Source of the DNA: Dyella sp. M7H15-1
GTDB taxonomy: Bacteria; Pseudomonadota; Gammaproteobacteria; Xanthomonadales; Rhodanobacteraceae
Length of the DNA stretch: 64,000 bases
Assembly: GCF_004114615.1 (NCBI RefSeq)
Contig: NZ_CP035300.1
Coordinates: 1,488,001 to 1,552,000, forward strand
Direction of reading: 5' to 3'
The position numbers and the translations under genes are program-made. Positions within the stretch are counted from its first letter, which is position 1, and each line of letters starts with the position of its first letter. Below are positions 54,673-64,000 of this stretch, in pieces. The notes below the pieces were generated by a model. It had not been told where the DNA came from, made no database searches, and saw only the letters and a program-made list of their open reading frames with translations.

Positions 54673-54719
54673 GACTACTCCTCCGTTTGATGGGCCGAGT
54701 ATAGGACACCCTGGTCACG

Positions 54720-56096
54720 TCATGACGCCACACTCGCCGGCTGCGGCAACACCAGGGTGACGCGCAGGCCGCCATCTTCGCGATTGGCCAGTGCGATACG
54801 TCCGCCATGGGCCTCGCTGATCTCTCGCGCCAGCGCCAGGCCAAGGCCGGTGCCAGAGCGCTTGGTGGAATAGAACGGCAGCAGCGCCTGGGCCAGCACC
54901 ACCTCACTCATGCCGGGGCCACGGTCGGCCACTTCGATACGCAGTTCGCGCCCCGTCTGCGACAAGCCCACGGTAACCCCCTCCGGTGTACTGCCGGATT
55001 CGTGTGCGTTCTTGACTAGATTGATCAGCACCTGTTCGATCTGCACCGGATCGAACCAAGCCGGCTGGGTGGGGGCATCACCCTGCAACTGGAAGCGGCA
55101 ATGCAGGGCCAAGCCTTCAAAGAAGGGCTTCCATTCCACCGCCACCACACGCGGTGCCGGGAGTTTCGCAAATCGCGCATAGCCATCGATAAACCCATGC
55201 AGATGCTTAGCGCGTTCGCCAATGGTGGCAAACACGCCGGGCAAACGCTGCACATCGCCGCGACGGGCCAACTCCGCACCGGAATGCGCCAGTGAAGAAA
55301 TCGGCGCTAGCGAATTGTTCAATTCGTGACTGACCACACGGATCACGCGTTTCCACGCCGCCACTTCCTGACGCGACAACTCGCGTGTCATGCGCCGGAA
55401 CAGTTGCAGGCGATGCGGGCGACCTTGCAGGCGGAACACGCGCTGGGAAAGGTGGAAAGTTTCTTCGCTGCCATCCATCTCCACGCTGAAAAGCGCATCC
55501 TCCGTCCCTTCCGTCGCCTTGCGCAGCGCTTCGGGGGCATCGGCAATCAAACTGGCAAAGTACAGGCCGCTGAGACTACGCCCTTCATTGAACAGATGCC
55601 GCGCGGCGATATTGGCGTAGACGACGCGGCCACTGGCATCGGTCAGCACCAGCGCCACCGGGGTGTTTTGCACGACCGTGTCGAGCAGCAACTCGCGCTG
55701 CGCCAGATTCTGGCGCTGTTCGCGCAAGGTCTGACCGAGTTCGTTGTGCATGCGGATCAGATCACCTAATTCATCGCGGCGATGCAACGCAATGGAAATA
55801 CTGAAATCGCCATCGCGATAACTGGCCACCGCGCCTTCCAGCGCGCGCAGCAGGCGCTTGACCGGCTGCATCACGATATGCGCGAACCACCACGACAGCG
55901 GCACCAGAATCGCCGCGCAGATCATCACCGCATCCATGCGGTTGGGGGTGGGCACACTGAGATTGAGCTGGTCATGCATCCAGCCGATAAGCTGGGGCAA
56001 GGGCCAGTGGGTCACCCCGACATAAACCAGCGCACCGGTCACCGAAGCGGCGGCAAGCAGAACAAAAAGGCGGCTTTCCAGCGACCTCAGGCGCAT
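54720..56096 (-). CDS. NtrY-like sensor histidine kinase
   Basis: A 458-residue inner-membrane sensor kinase. Two membrane segments (about 8-28 and 58-75) flank a short periplasmic part. HAMP follows, then a PAS domain (PVALVLTDASGRVVYANIAA, about 170-250), the H-box VVSHELNNSLAPISSLA (about residue 257), N-box LINLVKNAHES, and G-boxes VADRGPGMS and TGLGLALAREI. The layout is that of NtrY. It lies 87 bp downstream of the NtrC-type regulator gene, its probable partner. Its place at the end of the ABC exporter cluster suggests it senses an envelope-active compound or stress. Confidence 0.9.
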   Translation of the reverse strand: MRLRSLESRLFVLLAAASVTGALVYVGVTHWPLPQLIGWMHDQLNLSVPTPNRMDAVMICAAILVPLSWWFAHIVMQPVKRLLRALEGAVASYRDGDFSISIALHRRDELGDLIRMHNELGQTLREQRQNLAQRELLLDTVVQNTPVALVLTDASGRVVYANIAARHLFNEGRSLSGLYFASLIADAPEALRKATEGTEDALFSVEMDGSEETFHLSQRVFRLQGRPHRLQLFRRMTRELSRQEVAAWKRVIRVVSHELNNSLAPISSLAHSGAELARRGDVQRLPGVFATIGERAKHLHGFIDGYARFAKLPAPRVVAVEWKPFFEGLALHCRFQLQGDAPTQPAWFDPVQIEQVLINLVKNAHESGSTPEGVTVGLSQTGRELRIEVADRGPGMSEVVLAQALLPFYSTKRSGTGLGLALAREISEAHGGRIALANREDGGLRVTLVLPQPASVAS

Positions 56097-56183
56097 GCCG
56101 TGGTTCCGGTGTGGTCTGCACGATACCGCATCGTCGATCTCCCCAGGGAATGTGCTGGTTCTACACGTCCCGACATGGATGCG

Positions 56184-57524
56184 CTACTGCGAGATCAACC
56201 CATACCGTTCCATGCGCCGATAAAGCGCCTGGCGCGACAACCCCAGCGATTGCGCCGCACGGCTCACCACCCCTTCAGCCTTGTGCAGCGCGGACTCCAC
56301 CACCTCGCGACTCGGTTCGTCCAGGTTCCGCACGGCGACAACACCGGCATGTTGCGGCAAGTTGAGCTGCTCGGGTGTGATCGGACCGTTGCCGGCCAGC
56401 AGCGTGGCGCGCTCGATGGCGTTTTTCAGCTCACGCACGTTGCCCGGCCAGGGATACGTAAGCAGCGCATCGCGTGCAGCACCGTTGAGTTCGGCACGGC
56501 CGGCAAGGAAGTGCTCGGCCAACGGCAAGATGTCGTCGATGCGCTCGGACAGCGGCGGCAGGTTCACGTCGATCACATTGAGCCGGTAATACAGATCCTC
56601 GCGGAAGGTACCCGCACGGATCATCGTCTTTAGATCAGCATTGGTCGCGCTCAACACGCGCACCTTGACCTTGCGCGTGCGGCCCGAGCCCAACCGTTCG
56701 AACTGCCCCGTTTCCAGTACGCGCAACAGCTTCATCTGTCCCGGTAGCGGCAAGTTGCCGATTTCGTCCAGGAACAAGGTGCCGCCATCAGCCAGTTCGA
56801 AGCGGCCTTCGCGTGCCTTGTTGGCGCCGGTGTACGCGCCGGCTTCGGCACCAAACAGCTCGGCCTCGATCAGTTCGCCCGGCAAGGCGCCGCAATTGAC
56901 GGCGATAAACGGACCATTTTTCACCGATGAATTGGCATGCACGATAGCGGCAATGCGTTCCTTGCCCGCGCCATTGGGCCCGGTGATCAGCACCGGCACA
57001 TCGGAACGCGCCACCTGGCACGCCAGGTCCAACGTGCGCGCCATGGCCTCGGAGGCGAATACCATGCCATCCAGATCGTATTTACGTTGCAGCGCATCAC
57101 GGCGCTTGCGACGCTCCCGCCGTGTGCGGCTCACCTCGCGGGTGGATTCGGACAGCTCCAGCAGATTCTCCACCGTCGCCAGCAATTTGGTGTCGTCCCA
57201 GGGTTTGGCCAGGTAGTCGGCGGCACCGGCCTTGACCAGTTCCACGGCGGTTTCCAGATGCGTCCACGCCGTCAGCAGGATCACCGGCAGATCCGCATGG
57301 CGCTCGCGAATGGCGCGGAACAAGCCCACGCCTTCCTCGCCAGAGGTGGTATCCGCCGTGAAGTTCATATCCTGAATCACCACGTCCACGGACTCACAAC
57401 CCAGCATCTGCAAGCCTTCGTCTGGCGTCAATGCGATTAGCGGCCGCACATCATGCAGGGATAGCAACAGGGACAGGGCCTCGCCCACGGCCGGGTTGTC
57501 GTCGATGATCAGTACGGTTCGCAT
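56184..57524 (-). CDS. NtrC-family sigma-54-dependent response regulator
   Basis: A 446-residue activator. Start at ATG 57522-57524 (MRTVLIIDDNP); earlier in-frame Met codons lack receiver homology. The receiver has Asp52 in VIQDMNF and Lys in YLAKPW. The AAA+ domain shows Walker A GPNGAGKE (182-189), the sigma-54 contact loop GAYTGA (229-234, usual GAFTGA with Tyr for Phe, a variant accepted in the family), and Walker B LFLDEI (250-255). The C-terminal Fis-type HTH reads RAAQSLGLSRQALYRRMERYG. It should act from remote palindromes on a sigma-54 promoter; one is present in front of this cluster at 62605-62620. Confidence 0.92.
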   Translation of the reverse strand: MRTVLIIDDNPAVGEALSLLLSLHDVRPLIALTPDEGLQMLGCESVDVVIQDMNFTADTTSGEEGVGLFRAIRERHADLPVILLTAWTHLETAVELVKAGAADYLAKPWDDTKLLATVENLLELSESTREVSRTRRERRKRRDALQRKYDLDGMVFASEAMARTLDLACQVARSDVPVLITGPNGAGKERIAAIVHANSSVKNGPFIAVNCGALPGELIEAELFGAEAGAYTGANKAREGRFELADGGTLFLDEIGNLPLPGQMKLLRVLETGQFERLGSGRTRKVKVRVLSATNADLKTMIRAGTFREDLYYRLNVIDVNLPPLSERIDDILPLAEHFLAGRAELNGAARDALLTYPWPGNVRELKNAIERATLLAGNGPITPEQLNLPQHAGVVAVRNLDEPSREVVESALHKAEGVVSRAAQSLGLSRQALYRRMERYGLISQ

Positions 57525-57607
57525 TCGTTTTCTACGCATGCAGGCATGGATGCCGCTCCAGTGCAAAAGGTTGCCATGCCAATTGGCCTGCCGTATATGA
57601 AAATCGC

Positions 57608-58861
57608 TCACACTGTTCGCGTGGCGACCACCGGCGGTACGTTGGAAGCACGCCGCGCCGGTACGAACACCGCCACCTGCCCCAGCGCCATCACGATCGC
57701 CAGACCGGACAACACGTAAACAACCGGCATCGCGCTCATAGCGAAATTCAGCATCAGTACCCGGTTGAGGCCGACGGCCAGTGCGATGCCGATCACCGCG
57801 CCGGTTCCTGCGATAAGCAGGTTTTCAAGCTGGAAATAGTGAAGGATGTCGCTCTTCTTCGCCCCCAGTGCGCGACGCACGCCGATCTGGCGATGACGCT
57901 GCCCCACCCAGAAGCTGGTCAGGCCGACTATGCCCGCCGCTGTAACGGCGAGCAGGATCAGGCACACCACCCCCATCAGCACCGCCATGCCAATGTCCGC
58001 GCGATAAGCCTCGGCGCGGATATCGGCAAACGGACGAATGCCGTCATCAGCGATCACGCGCATCGGGTTGACTTTGTAGAGCACGTTCGGCGCCGCGCGC
58101 ATCACGGCGTCCATCTGGCCCGGCTTGGTTCGCACGATGTAGCGTGAGAAATTGCCGTCCATGCGCACCGGGGCAATCACCGAATTCCAAGGGAAATTGC
58201 TGACCCAACTGGACGTGGTCGACACCTGCAAGCGTGCCACTTCACCGATGATGGTACTTGGCTTGGTCGCACCATCGATGTAGAGCACTTTGCCGATGGC
58301 GTCGCCTTGCGGGAACAATTTGTCCGCCAGTGCCTTGGTCACGATGACCATATCCGGCTGAGTATTGTCGCGAAAGGACCGGTTGACCACATCCGTCGCG
58401 TTGAAATTGCGTCCAGCAATCAGGTGCACGCCAAGCGTGGAAAGCAACTGCTCGTCACCCAAGTAGTAAACCGTACGTGCATCGCCGCCACGCAGGTCCG
58501 TGCCCGGCTTGAGCGCAACGGAACCACCCCAGCTCGAACCAAGCAATGGCATCGAATTGCTAGGGCTGACCGACTCAACACCCGGCATCGCGCGCAATGC
58601 GGCGAGATCCTCGCGCAACATCGCATCCAACTTTTGCAGGCTGACCGGGTCATCGCCACTGGGGGCACCGACCCACTGCTGTTCGATCATGAAGAGATTG
58701 CGCTCATCCATGCCGGTGGGACGGCGCACGTTGTCCACGCGCGTATAGATGATGAAAATGGCGTTGCAGACGATCGCCAGGGTCAACGCGATCTGTAGCG
58801 CGATAAGCACCACACCAGCTTTGTGCTTACGCAGCGCGGCGATAATCGGAGGCAAGGTCAT
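57608..58861 (-). CDS. MacB-like ABC transporter permease (FtsX family), second copy
   Basis: A 417-residue inner-membrane protein starting at ATG 58859-58861 (MTLPPIIAALRKHKAG). One N-terminal helix, a large periplasmic domain (about residues 45-285) and three C-terminal helices form the MacB/FtsX topology. The helix ending GVRRALGAKKSDI is the FtsX signature. It pairs with the permease encoded 11 bp upstream and the separate ATPase. Unlike true MacB, the ATPase is not fused. It probably moves a peptide, lipid or antimicrobial out of the periplasm or envelope. Confidence 0.88.
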   Translation of the reverse strand: MTLPPIIAALRKHKAGVVLIALQIALTLAIVCNAIFIIYTRVDNVRRPTGMDERNLFMIEQQWVGAPSGDDPVSLQKLDAMLREDLAALRAMPGVESVSPSNSMPLLGSSWGGSVALKPGTDLRGGDARTVYYLGDEQLLSTLGVHLIAGRNFNATDVVNRSFRDNTQPDMVIVTKALADKLFPQGDAIGKVLYIDGATKPSTIIGEVARLQVSTTSSWVSNFPWNSVIAPVRMDGNFSRYIVRTKPGQMDAVMRAAPNVLYKVNPMRVIADDGIRPFADIRAEAYRADIGMAVLMGVVCLILLAVTAAGIVGLTSFWVGQRHRQIGVRRALGAKKSDILHYFQLENLLIAGTGAVIGIALAVGLNRVLMLNFAMSAMPVVYVLSGLAIVMALGQVAVFVPARRASNVPPVVATRTV

Positions 58862-58872
58862 GGCATCGATCC

Positions 58873-60198
58873 TCAGTTCGATTTGAGCTGCAGCGCGGGT
58901 TGTACGCGCGAGGCACGGAAGGTGGGATATAGGCCGGCCAGCATCGTCGCGATGATAGCCACCAACAGGGTCAGCCCCAGCAAGCCGAGGTCCAGACGCG
59001 CCAGCGTGGCGATTTCCTTCGGCAACACCCAGCTCACGCCGTGGATGCCGATCCAGGTGAGCAACAGGCCGAGCACGCCACCGGTCAGCCCGACGATGCC
59101 CGCCTCGACCAAGAACTGCGTATAGATCGCCATGCGCGGTGCACCCAAGGCGCGGCGTATGCCGATCTCGGAACTGCGGCGCAGGAACTTCGCCAGCAGC
59201 AGCCCGGCGGTATTGACCAGGCACACCACCAGCAAGCCGAGGGCGACCAGTAACGAAATTTTGGTATCGCTCGGCACCACATGTTCACTATCCATCCACT
59301 CGGGCAGATCGCGCAGCCTATTGTTCACCGGCCAACGGAAGCGGCCAGCCTCTTTTTGCTGGCGTGCATATCCATCCAGATAACTGCGATAGGCGTCAAC
59401 GGCGGCCTTGTCGTCCAACTCGGCCATGTAGGAAATCCACACACAGGTGGACTGCTGCAGGCCGACGAAACCGGAGCTAGCGGGAATGTCCGCGCAATTG
59501 GTATTGCCGTTATTCATCATGCCAACGTCAATGGCACGCTGAAATGGAATGAACACATCCTCGTGTCCGGTGGTGAAGCCGCCAGTGTTCACCACATCGA
59601 AGAACACCGGCTTGGGATTCCAGTTATCCAGCACACCCACCACGCGATAATCCTTGCCATCGATATCGATCGTCTTGCCGACGCTGTTGGTTCCACCGAA
59701 CAGTTTCTGGTTGATATCGCCGTTGAGCACCACCACCGCCGCACGCTGTGCGTCATCGGCCATGCTCCAGCCACTGCCATATTTGAACGGCGCGTCCACC
59801 ATCGGGAAAAACTCGCTGTACACGGCATGGCCACCGACATTGATCGGATGCTTGTTGGGGTCGGGCGGCACGATCGACGGCGAGACGCGGTACATGGCCG
59901 ACTGCAACTTGGCGCGGTGGTCGCGCATCAGGGCAATGGCATCCTGGTAATCCATCGCATCCGGTGGGTCATTGTTGTTGCTGCCGTCCTGGTGCCCCTT
60001 GGGCCCCCACACGTCAATCTGCGGCACGAACAACCGCGACGATTTCCAAGGAATCGGATCGCCCGACACGGCGCGAAATACCGAATAGCTGGTCATGGAC
60101 GCCGCCACGCCGAACGCAATCGCTAGAATCATCAGCGCGGTGAGACCAGGACTTCTTTTCAGACTTCGTACCGCCAGATCAACGTAATAGCCCAACAT
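58873..60198 (-). CDS. MacB-like ABC transporter permease (FtsX family), first copy
   Basis: A 441-residue permease starting at ATG 60196-60198 (MLGYYVDLAVRSLKRSP). The topology is the same as its neighbour: one helix, a periplasmic domain (about residues 45-300), three helices near the C-terminus with SEIGIRRALGAPRMAI. The in-frame extension to 60393 lies in repeat-containing intergenic DNA. The two permeases would form a heterodimer served by the ATPase gene upstream, as in many peptide-efflux and antimicrobial-peptide resistance systems. Confidence 0.88.
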   Translation of the reverse strand: MLGYYVDLAVRSLKRSPGLTALMILAIAFGVAASMTSYSVFRAVSGDPIPWKSSRLFVPQIDVWGPKGHQDGSNNNDPPDAMDYQDAIALMRDHRAKLQSAMYRVSPSIVPPDPNKHPINVGGHAVYSEFFPMVDAPFKYGSGWSMADDAQRAAVVVLNGDINQKLFGGTNSVGKTIDIDGKDYRVVGVLDNWNPKPVFFDVVNTGGFTTGHEDVFIPFQRAIDVGMMNNGNTNCADIPASSGFVGLQQSTCVWISYMAELDDKAAVDAYRSYLDGYARQQKEAGRFRWPVNNRLRDLPEWMDSEHVVPSDTKISLLVALGLLVVCLVNTAGLLLAKFLRRSSEIGIRRALGAPRMAIYTQFLVEAGIVGLTGGVLGLLLTWIGIHGVSWVLPKEIATLARLDLGLLGLTLLVAIIATMLAGLYPTFRASRVQPALQLKSN

Positions 60199-60347
60199 GG
60201 AGCACCTCCACCCGTTTGTTGACAACCCCGCGAAGGGCTCCTGTCTCACATCGATCTGGTCGCCTCTACCGGCGGCACGCGCGATGCACGCAAGGCCTAG
60301 GCGAACATTAGAGTCTCGTTTCGGCCGAAAAAGATAACGGCGAGAGT

Positions 60348-60386
60348 GGCCCCTCGCTCCAGCCCTCTCCCCAAAGGGAGAGGGGA
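60348..60386. repeat. CCCTCTCCC/GGGAGAGGG palindromic repeat, third copy
   Basis: GGCCCCTCGCTCCAGCCCTCTCC followed by CCAAAGGGAGAGGGG is the same palindrome as at 11366-11522, ending just before the ATPase stop codon. Like the others it lies between genes of one operon. Confidence 0.75.
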
Positions 60387-60392
60387 CGAGCA

Positions 60393-61115
<723 letters not shown>

Positions 61116-61142
61116 TACTTAGTCCTTTCAGTTTTGGAGAAC

Positions 61143-61280
61143 GGGAATCGGGAATCGGGAATCGGGAATCGTAAGAGCAAGACCTGGCGAGCTTGGGAGC
61201 AACTGCCTTTCACCATTGACCATTGACCATTCCCGATTCCCGATTCCCGATTCCCGATTCCCGATTCCCGATTCCCGATT
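61143..61280. repeat. Composite GGGAATC repeat element between adaptor and ATPase genes
   Basis: Four GGGAATC units (61143-61170) lead into TAAGAGCAAGACCTGGCGAGCTTGGGAGC, then CATTGAC units, then about seven TTCCCGA units (61230-61280) in the opposite orientation. The two arrays are inverted repeats of each other and can pair across the core. The layout and the AAGAGCAAG core start match the block at 18138-18352. It lies inside the predicted ABC operon, between its first and second genes. Confidence 0.85.
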
Positions 61281-61288
61281 CACGTCTT

Positions 61289-62560
61289 TCAACGACTGAT
61301 CACGACACGCTGTGCGCCTTTGAAATTGTCGGCACCAGAGATCACGATGTTGTCGCCTTCCTTCAGACCATCGAGAATCTCGACCTTGTCGATGCTACTT
61401 TCGCCCACGCGGATCGGCGTCTTGCTGGCCATGCCGTCGCGCACAATGTAGGCGTAGCTGCCGCCGGACTCATCCACGAATGAACCACGCTGTACGGTGA
61501 GTACGTTGTTGCGGTGATCAAGCAAGATGCGCACGGACAGGCGCTGGTTCTGGCGCAGTTGCTTGGGCGTTTCGCCATCAAAGCGCACGCGCGCGGCGAC
61601 TTCGCCATTGACCACTTCGGGCGAGATGGCACTAACGATGCCTTTCCAGGTGTTGTCGTTGCCGCTGATTTCGCCGCTCATGCCGATGGCCAGATCGCGT
61701 GCAAAGCTTTCCGGCACTTTCACTTCCACTTCGAGCGCGGAGAGATCGATCACGCTAAGCAACTGGGCGTCTTTCGCCACGGTTGCGCGCTCGGCAATAA
61801 AAAGCTGGCCGACCTGGCCATCCACCGGCGAGCGCACATGGAGGCTATCGACCTGGCGCTGCAGATCCTGCACCAGCAGTACCTGACGGTCGTGCGCGAG
61901 CTTTTTCGCCTTGATATCGAAGGTTGCGCTGTCGCTGTCCAGGCCAAGATCGCCCTTGGCGTGCGCCAGCGTAACCTTAGCCTTATCCAGGGTCGCCTCG
62001 GCGCGGTCCACGTCCATCTTGTTCACGCCACCGCCTGCGTAGGCTGTCTTGTAGCGGTCGAAATCGCGTGCCGCGGTTTCTTCGTCGATCCTGGCGTTGT
62101 CGTACGCCTTCTGCATCTCGGAAGCCTTCTTGCGCGCATCGATTTGCGCTTGCAGATAAGCCACTTCCATCGCATCGGCGTTGGACTGCTCCTGCGCCAA
62201 CTTGTTGCATAGCTCGGGGCTGTCGATCACCGCCAACACCTGGTCTTTTTTCACGGTGTCGCCCGCATGCACCTGCAGGGTGACGGCACCACCGTAGGTG
62301 GCGTAAAGCGTCGGGCTTACCGCAGCCACCACCTGGCCTTCGGCAGCAATATCGCGAATGAAGGGGCCACGTTGCACGGTGGCGAAAGCGAGGCGCGAGG
62401 CGCTGACCGATGCGTCAGCGGAAAACAGACGGCCGATGCCCGGCAGCACCAGGGCAAGCACGACGACAACAGCTACAGCGGCGCTGATCCACAAGAGCTT
62501 TTTCCTTGGGCTCGGTTTGATCTGGATCAGGCGGTCCTGAGCAGAGGTGTCGCGAATCAT
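61289..62560 (-). CDS. MacA-like periplasmic adaptor (HlyD family)
   Basis: A 423-residue adaptor starting at ATG 62558-62560 (MIRDTSAQDRLIQIKP). One N-terminal helix (LLWISAAVAVVVVLALVLPG) is followed by a lipoyl half (VHAGDTVKKDQVLAVID), a long alpha-hairpin (about 110-225), a second half (VRSPVDGQVGQLFIAERATV), barrel and C-terminal domains. It is the first gene of the ABC cluster and is preceded by the sigma-54 promoter. No outer-membrane factor lies in the cluster, so a shared TolC is expected. Confidence 0.88.
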   Translation of the reverse strand: MIRDTSAQDRLIQIKPSPRKKLLWISAAVAVVVVLALVLPGIGRLFSADASVSASRLAFATVQRGPFIRDIAAEGQVVAAVSPTLYATYGGAVTLQVHAGDTVKKDQVLAVIDSPELCNKLAQEQSNADAMEVAYLQAQIDARKKASEMQKAYDNARIDEETAARDFDRYKTAYAGGGVNKMDVDRAEATLDKAKVTLAHAKGDLGLDSDSATFDIKAKKLAHDRQVLLVQDLQRQVDSLHVRSPVDGQVGQLFIAERATVAKDAQLLSVIDLSALEVEVKVPESFARDLAIGMSGEISGNDNTWKGIVSAISPEVVNGEVAARVRFDGETPKQLRQNQRLSVRILLDHRNNVLTVQRGSFVDESGGSYAYIVRDGMASKTPIRVGESSIDKVEILDGLKEGDNIVISGADNFKGAQRVVISR

Positions 62561-62604
62561 GGATGGGGTCCTTGGCCACGGACAGTGCGGTCCCCAACAC
62601 ATTC

Positions 62605-62620
62605 AGCAATCCGCGTGCCA
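62605..62620 (-). promoter_or_regulatory. Sigma-54 (-24/-12) promoter of the MacAB-like operon
   Basis: On the minus strand the sequence reads TGGCACG, four bases (CGGA), TTGCT, an exact match to the sigma-54 consensus TGGCACG-N4-TTGCW. The start codon of the adaptor is 45 bp further on. The downstream genes include an NtrC-type activator, the protein class these promoters require. Confidence 0.85.
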
Positions 62621-62642
62621 AGTCTCGACGAGCCATCAAGAT

Positions 62643-62664
62643 ATGCAATTTCAATAAGTTGCAT
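62643..62664. promoter_or_regulatory. Palindrome upstream of the sigma-54 promoter (possible activator site)
   Basis: ATGCAA (62643-62648) and TTGCAT (62659-62664) are perfect inverted repeats with a 10-bp gap, 23 bp upstream of the -24 element. It could be a site for the activator or for another factor. Confidence 0.35.
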
Positions 62665-62685
62665 GCGCCTGCATGCCATCCATGG

Positions 62686-62710
62686 CTGTCCGCGGACACT
62701 CGCCGGACAG
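62686..62710. promoter_or_regulatory. Candidate upstream activating sequence for the NtrC-type regulator
   Basis: Contains the perfect 12-bp palindrome TGTCCGCGGACA (62687-62698) and the wider pair CTGTCC-N13-GGACAG (62686-62691 and 62705-62710). It begins 66 bp upstream of the -24 element, a normal distance for sigma-54 activator sites. Binding is inferred from position and symmetry. Confidence 0.45.
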
Positions 62711-62842
62711 TTGGAAGCTCACGCCACGAACAAACTTGCAGCAGATGCAGACCTCGCTTCACACCCTCCCTTTCCAATACGCTTATAGGTCAACCCGCCG
62801 TATTACACCTGGCTGGTGATCCAAGGACTACCGCTAATCACA

Positions 62843-64000
62843 ATGCCCATCGCCTATACCCGTAAACAGATCACCCAATGGCTCGGTAACCGTACCATCC
62901 TCAAGGCCATGGACTACCTCCATGACGTTTCCGACTTGCATTGGGATGGCCCTACCCTGCACGGAAGAGTGCAAGGGACGGAGTTTGCCCCTTACGAAAC
63001 CGAGATCCGTTTTTTCGACGTGAGCCCGTCGCGCCTGCGAGAAGCCACATGCTCATGTCCGGTTGGCATTCGCTGCAAACACGCAGCAGCACTGTTGCTG
63101 GTCAACTTGCAAAGCCCGGCCAAAACCAGCCATGGCGTTCGTCCAGAATTGTTGCGCTGGCTGGAGGGGTTCCGCTCCCAACTCGTCCCCACCAGCAAAC
63201 CCAAGCAGGCATCCAGCCGCCCGACGCATTCGCTGCTATATGCCTTCTGCACCGATATCGACCAGGCACCCGGTGTGTGCATGTTCAAGGCGCGGCTCAA
63301 TCCTGCTGGAAAGGTCCAATCATTGGGGTCGGTCTGGAACAACATCGATGCGGCGCTGACCAGGTCGATGAAGTTCATTACCGAAGACGACCTGCCCATC
63401 CTGCGTGCGTTCCGACAAATCCACCCGGATTCCTACTACGACCATTTCCCCTTGTCGGGCATCGAAGGCGCCACCGTGATCGAACGGATCCTTGCCACAG
63501 GCAGAGCCTTTGCGTTCGAGAAGAACAGCGACGGCATGTATTACGGGATAGACAACAAAACTTATACTTTCGGCAACATCAACACCGCGCCGGCTCGCCC
63601 AGCCAGTGTGACCTGGCAAGCCGACGACAAGAATCGCATCAAGCCCGTGCTGCAGGTCGATCCGCCGGCCACGTTGCTGTTCATGACACAGCCTTGTTGG
63701 TACGTCGACACCACCCGCGGTGAAGCCGGCATCATTGACAGCTCGTGCCCCGCGACATTGTTGGCTGCCTTCCTGAGCATGCCGCCGGTATCCTCGAGCG
63801 AACTGGGCGTGGTCGCCGCCGTCATGCAGGAGGTGGCGCCAGAGCTACCTTTGCCGACTTCCGACGATACCCAAGTCCCCACGGTCGATATCACCCCCAC
63901 ACCTGTCTTGTACCTGGAAACCCGCCCCATTGCCGTCTACCACGGCGACTTCGACGTCGACAATAAGAGGCTGGATTTCGCCACCTTGCATTTCGACTAT
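62843..64000 (+). CDS. SWIM zinc-finger protein, probable N-terminus of SNF2-type helicase (3' end beyond window)
   Basis: Open from ATG 62843 through the last base (386 codons). The N-terminus (YTRKQITQWLGNRTILKAMDYL) leads to a SWIM zinc finger, CSCPVG followed by CKHAAALLL, at about residues 72-86. The region after it resembles the SNF2_assoc-type segment that precedes the helicase in bacterial HepA-like proteins carrying SWIM. The helicase motifs are not in the window, so that part is inferred. It is transcribed away from the ABC operon. Confidence 0.8.
   Translation, partial: MPIAYTRKQITQWLGNRTILKAMDYLHDVSDLHWDGPTLHGRVQGTEFAPYETEIRFFDVSPSRLREATCSCPVGIRCKHAAALLLVNLQSPAKTSHGVRPELLRWLEGFRSQLVPTSKPKQASSRPTHSLLYAFCTDIDQAPGVCMFKARLNPAGKVQSLGSVWNNIDAALTRSMKFITEDDLPILRAFRQIHPDSYYDHFPLSGIEGATVIERILATGRAFAFEKNSDGMYYGIDNKTYTFGNINTAPARPASVTWQADDKNRIKPVLQVDPPATLLFMTQPCWYVDTTRGEAGIIDSSCPATLLAAFLSMPPVSSSELGVVAAVMQEVAPELPLPTSDDTQVPTVDITPTPVLYLETRPIAVYHGDFDVDNKRLDFATLHFDY

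Noticed and set aside
61143-61280. Possible CRISPR or simple rho-independent terminator
   Set aside because: Heptamer arrays in opposite orientation with no spacers and no T-tract.

Overview
The window is a GC-rich (roughly 60%) chromosomal segment of a Gram-negative gammaproteobacterium. The gene content points to the Xanthomonadales, most likely Rhodanobacteraceae (Dyella/Luteibacter/Rhodanobacter type): a 1640-residue NAD-glutamate dehydrogenase, a PepSY-PhoP-PhoQ operon, a holD-like/rimI pair, DUF4124 and DUF2946 proteins, a short H-NS protein, and palindromic repeats rich in GGGAATC heptamers. The taxonomic placement is inference. No rRNA, tRNA or CRISPR array was recognised.

Layout. 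1-6390 (minus): a sugar-acid type catabolic operon read porin > aldehyde dehydrogenase > MFS transporter > enolase-superfamily dehydratase > GMC oxidoreductase, the last cut by the window edge. 6959-16309 (plus): an MdtABC-type RND exporter with its own outer-membrane factor. 16366-23280 (minus): a 5'-nucleotidase, NAD kinase, a composite repeat block and the large glutamate dehydrogenase. 23897-28549 (plus): an AcrAB-type exporter with a 263-bp fold-back element between its two genes. 28722-30624: a lytic transglycosylase and a gene split by an IS5-family element. 30653-36245 (plus): a third RND exporter (outer-membrane factor, adaptor, pump), followed by the truncated 5' part of a group II intron. 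37051-40942: a secreted Ser-rich protein, phoQ, phoP, a PepSY protein and dusA. 41110-46970: an APH(6)-like kinase, a YXWGXW-repeat protein, nitronate monooxygenase, and a small DUF2946 / beta-barrel / TlpA group. 47037-53039: rimI, holD-like, pssA, a DUF4124 protein, proS, an H-NS protein and a ThrE-type exporter. 53177-62560 (minus): NfeD and a stomatin, then a MacAB-like ABC exporter with its own sigma-54 two-component system. 62843-64000 (plus): the start of a SWIM zinc-finger protein.

Functionally the segment is dominated by envelope export: three RND systems and one ABC system within 62 kb. The most distinctive find is the ABC operon. Its first gene is preceded by a consensus -24/-12 sigma-54 promoter (62605-62620) with two palindromes upstream, and the downstream genes of the same strand encode an NtrC-type activator and an NtrY-like kinase, so the cluster looks self-regulated. 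Other points of note are the third RND pump, which has an HAE-like Asp-Asp pair in TM4 but an HME-like Glu where drug pumps have Lys in TM10; the fold-back element that inserted into, and regenerated, the acrA stop codon; and the IS insertion whose removal restores a full reading frame.
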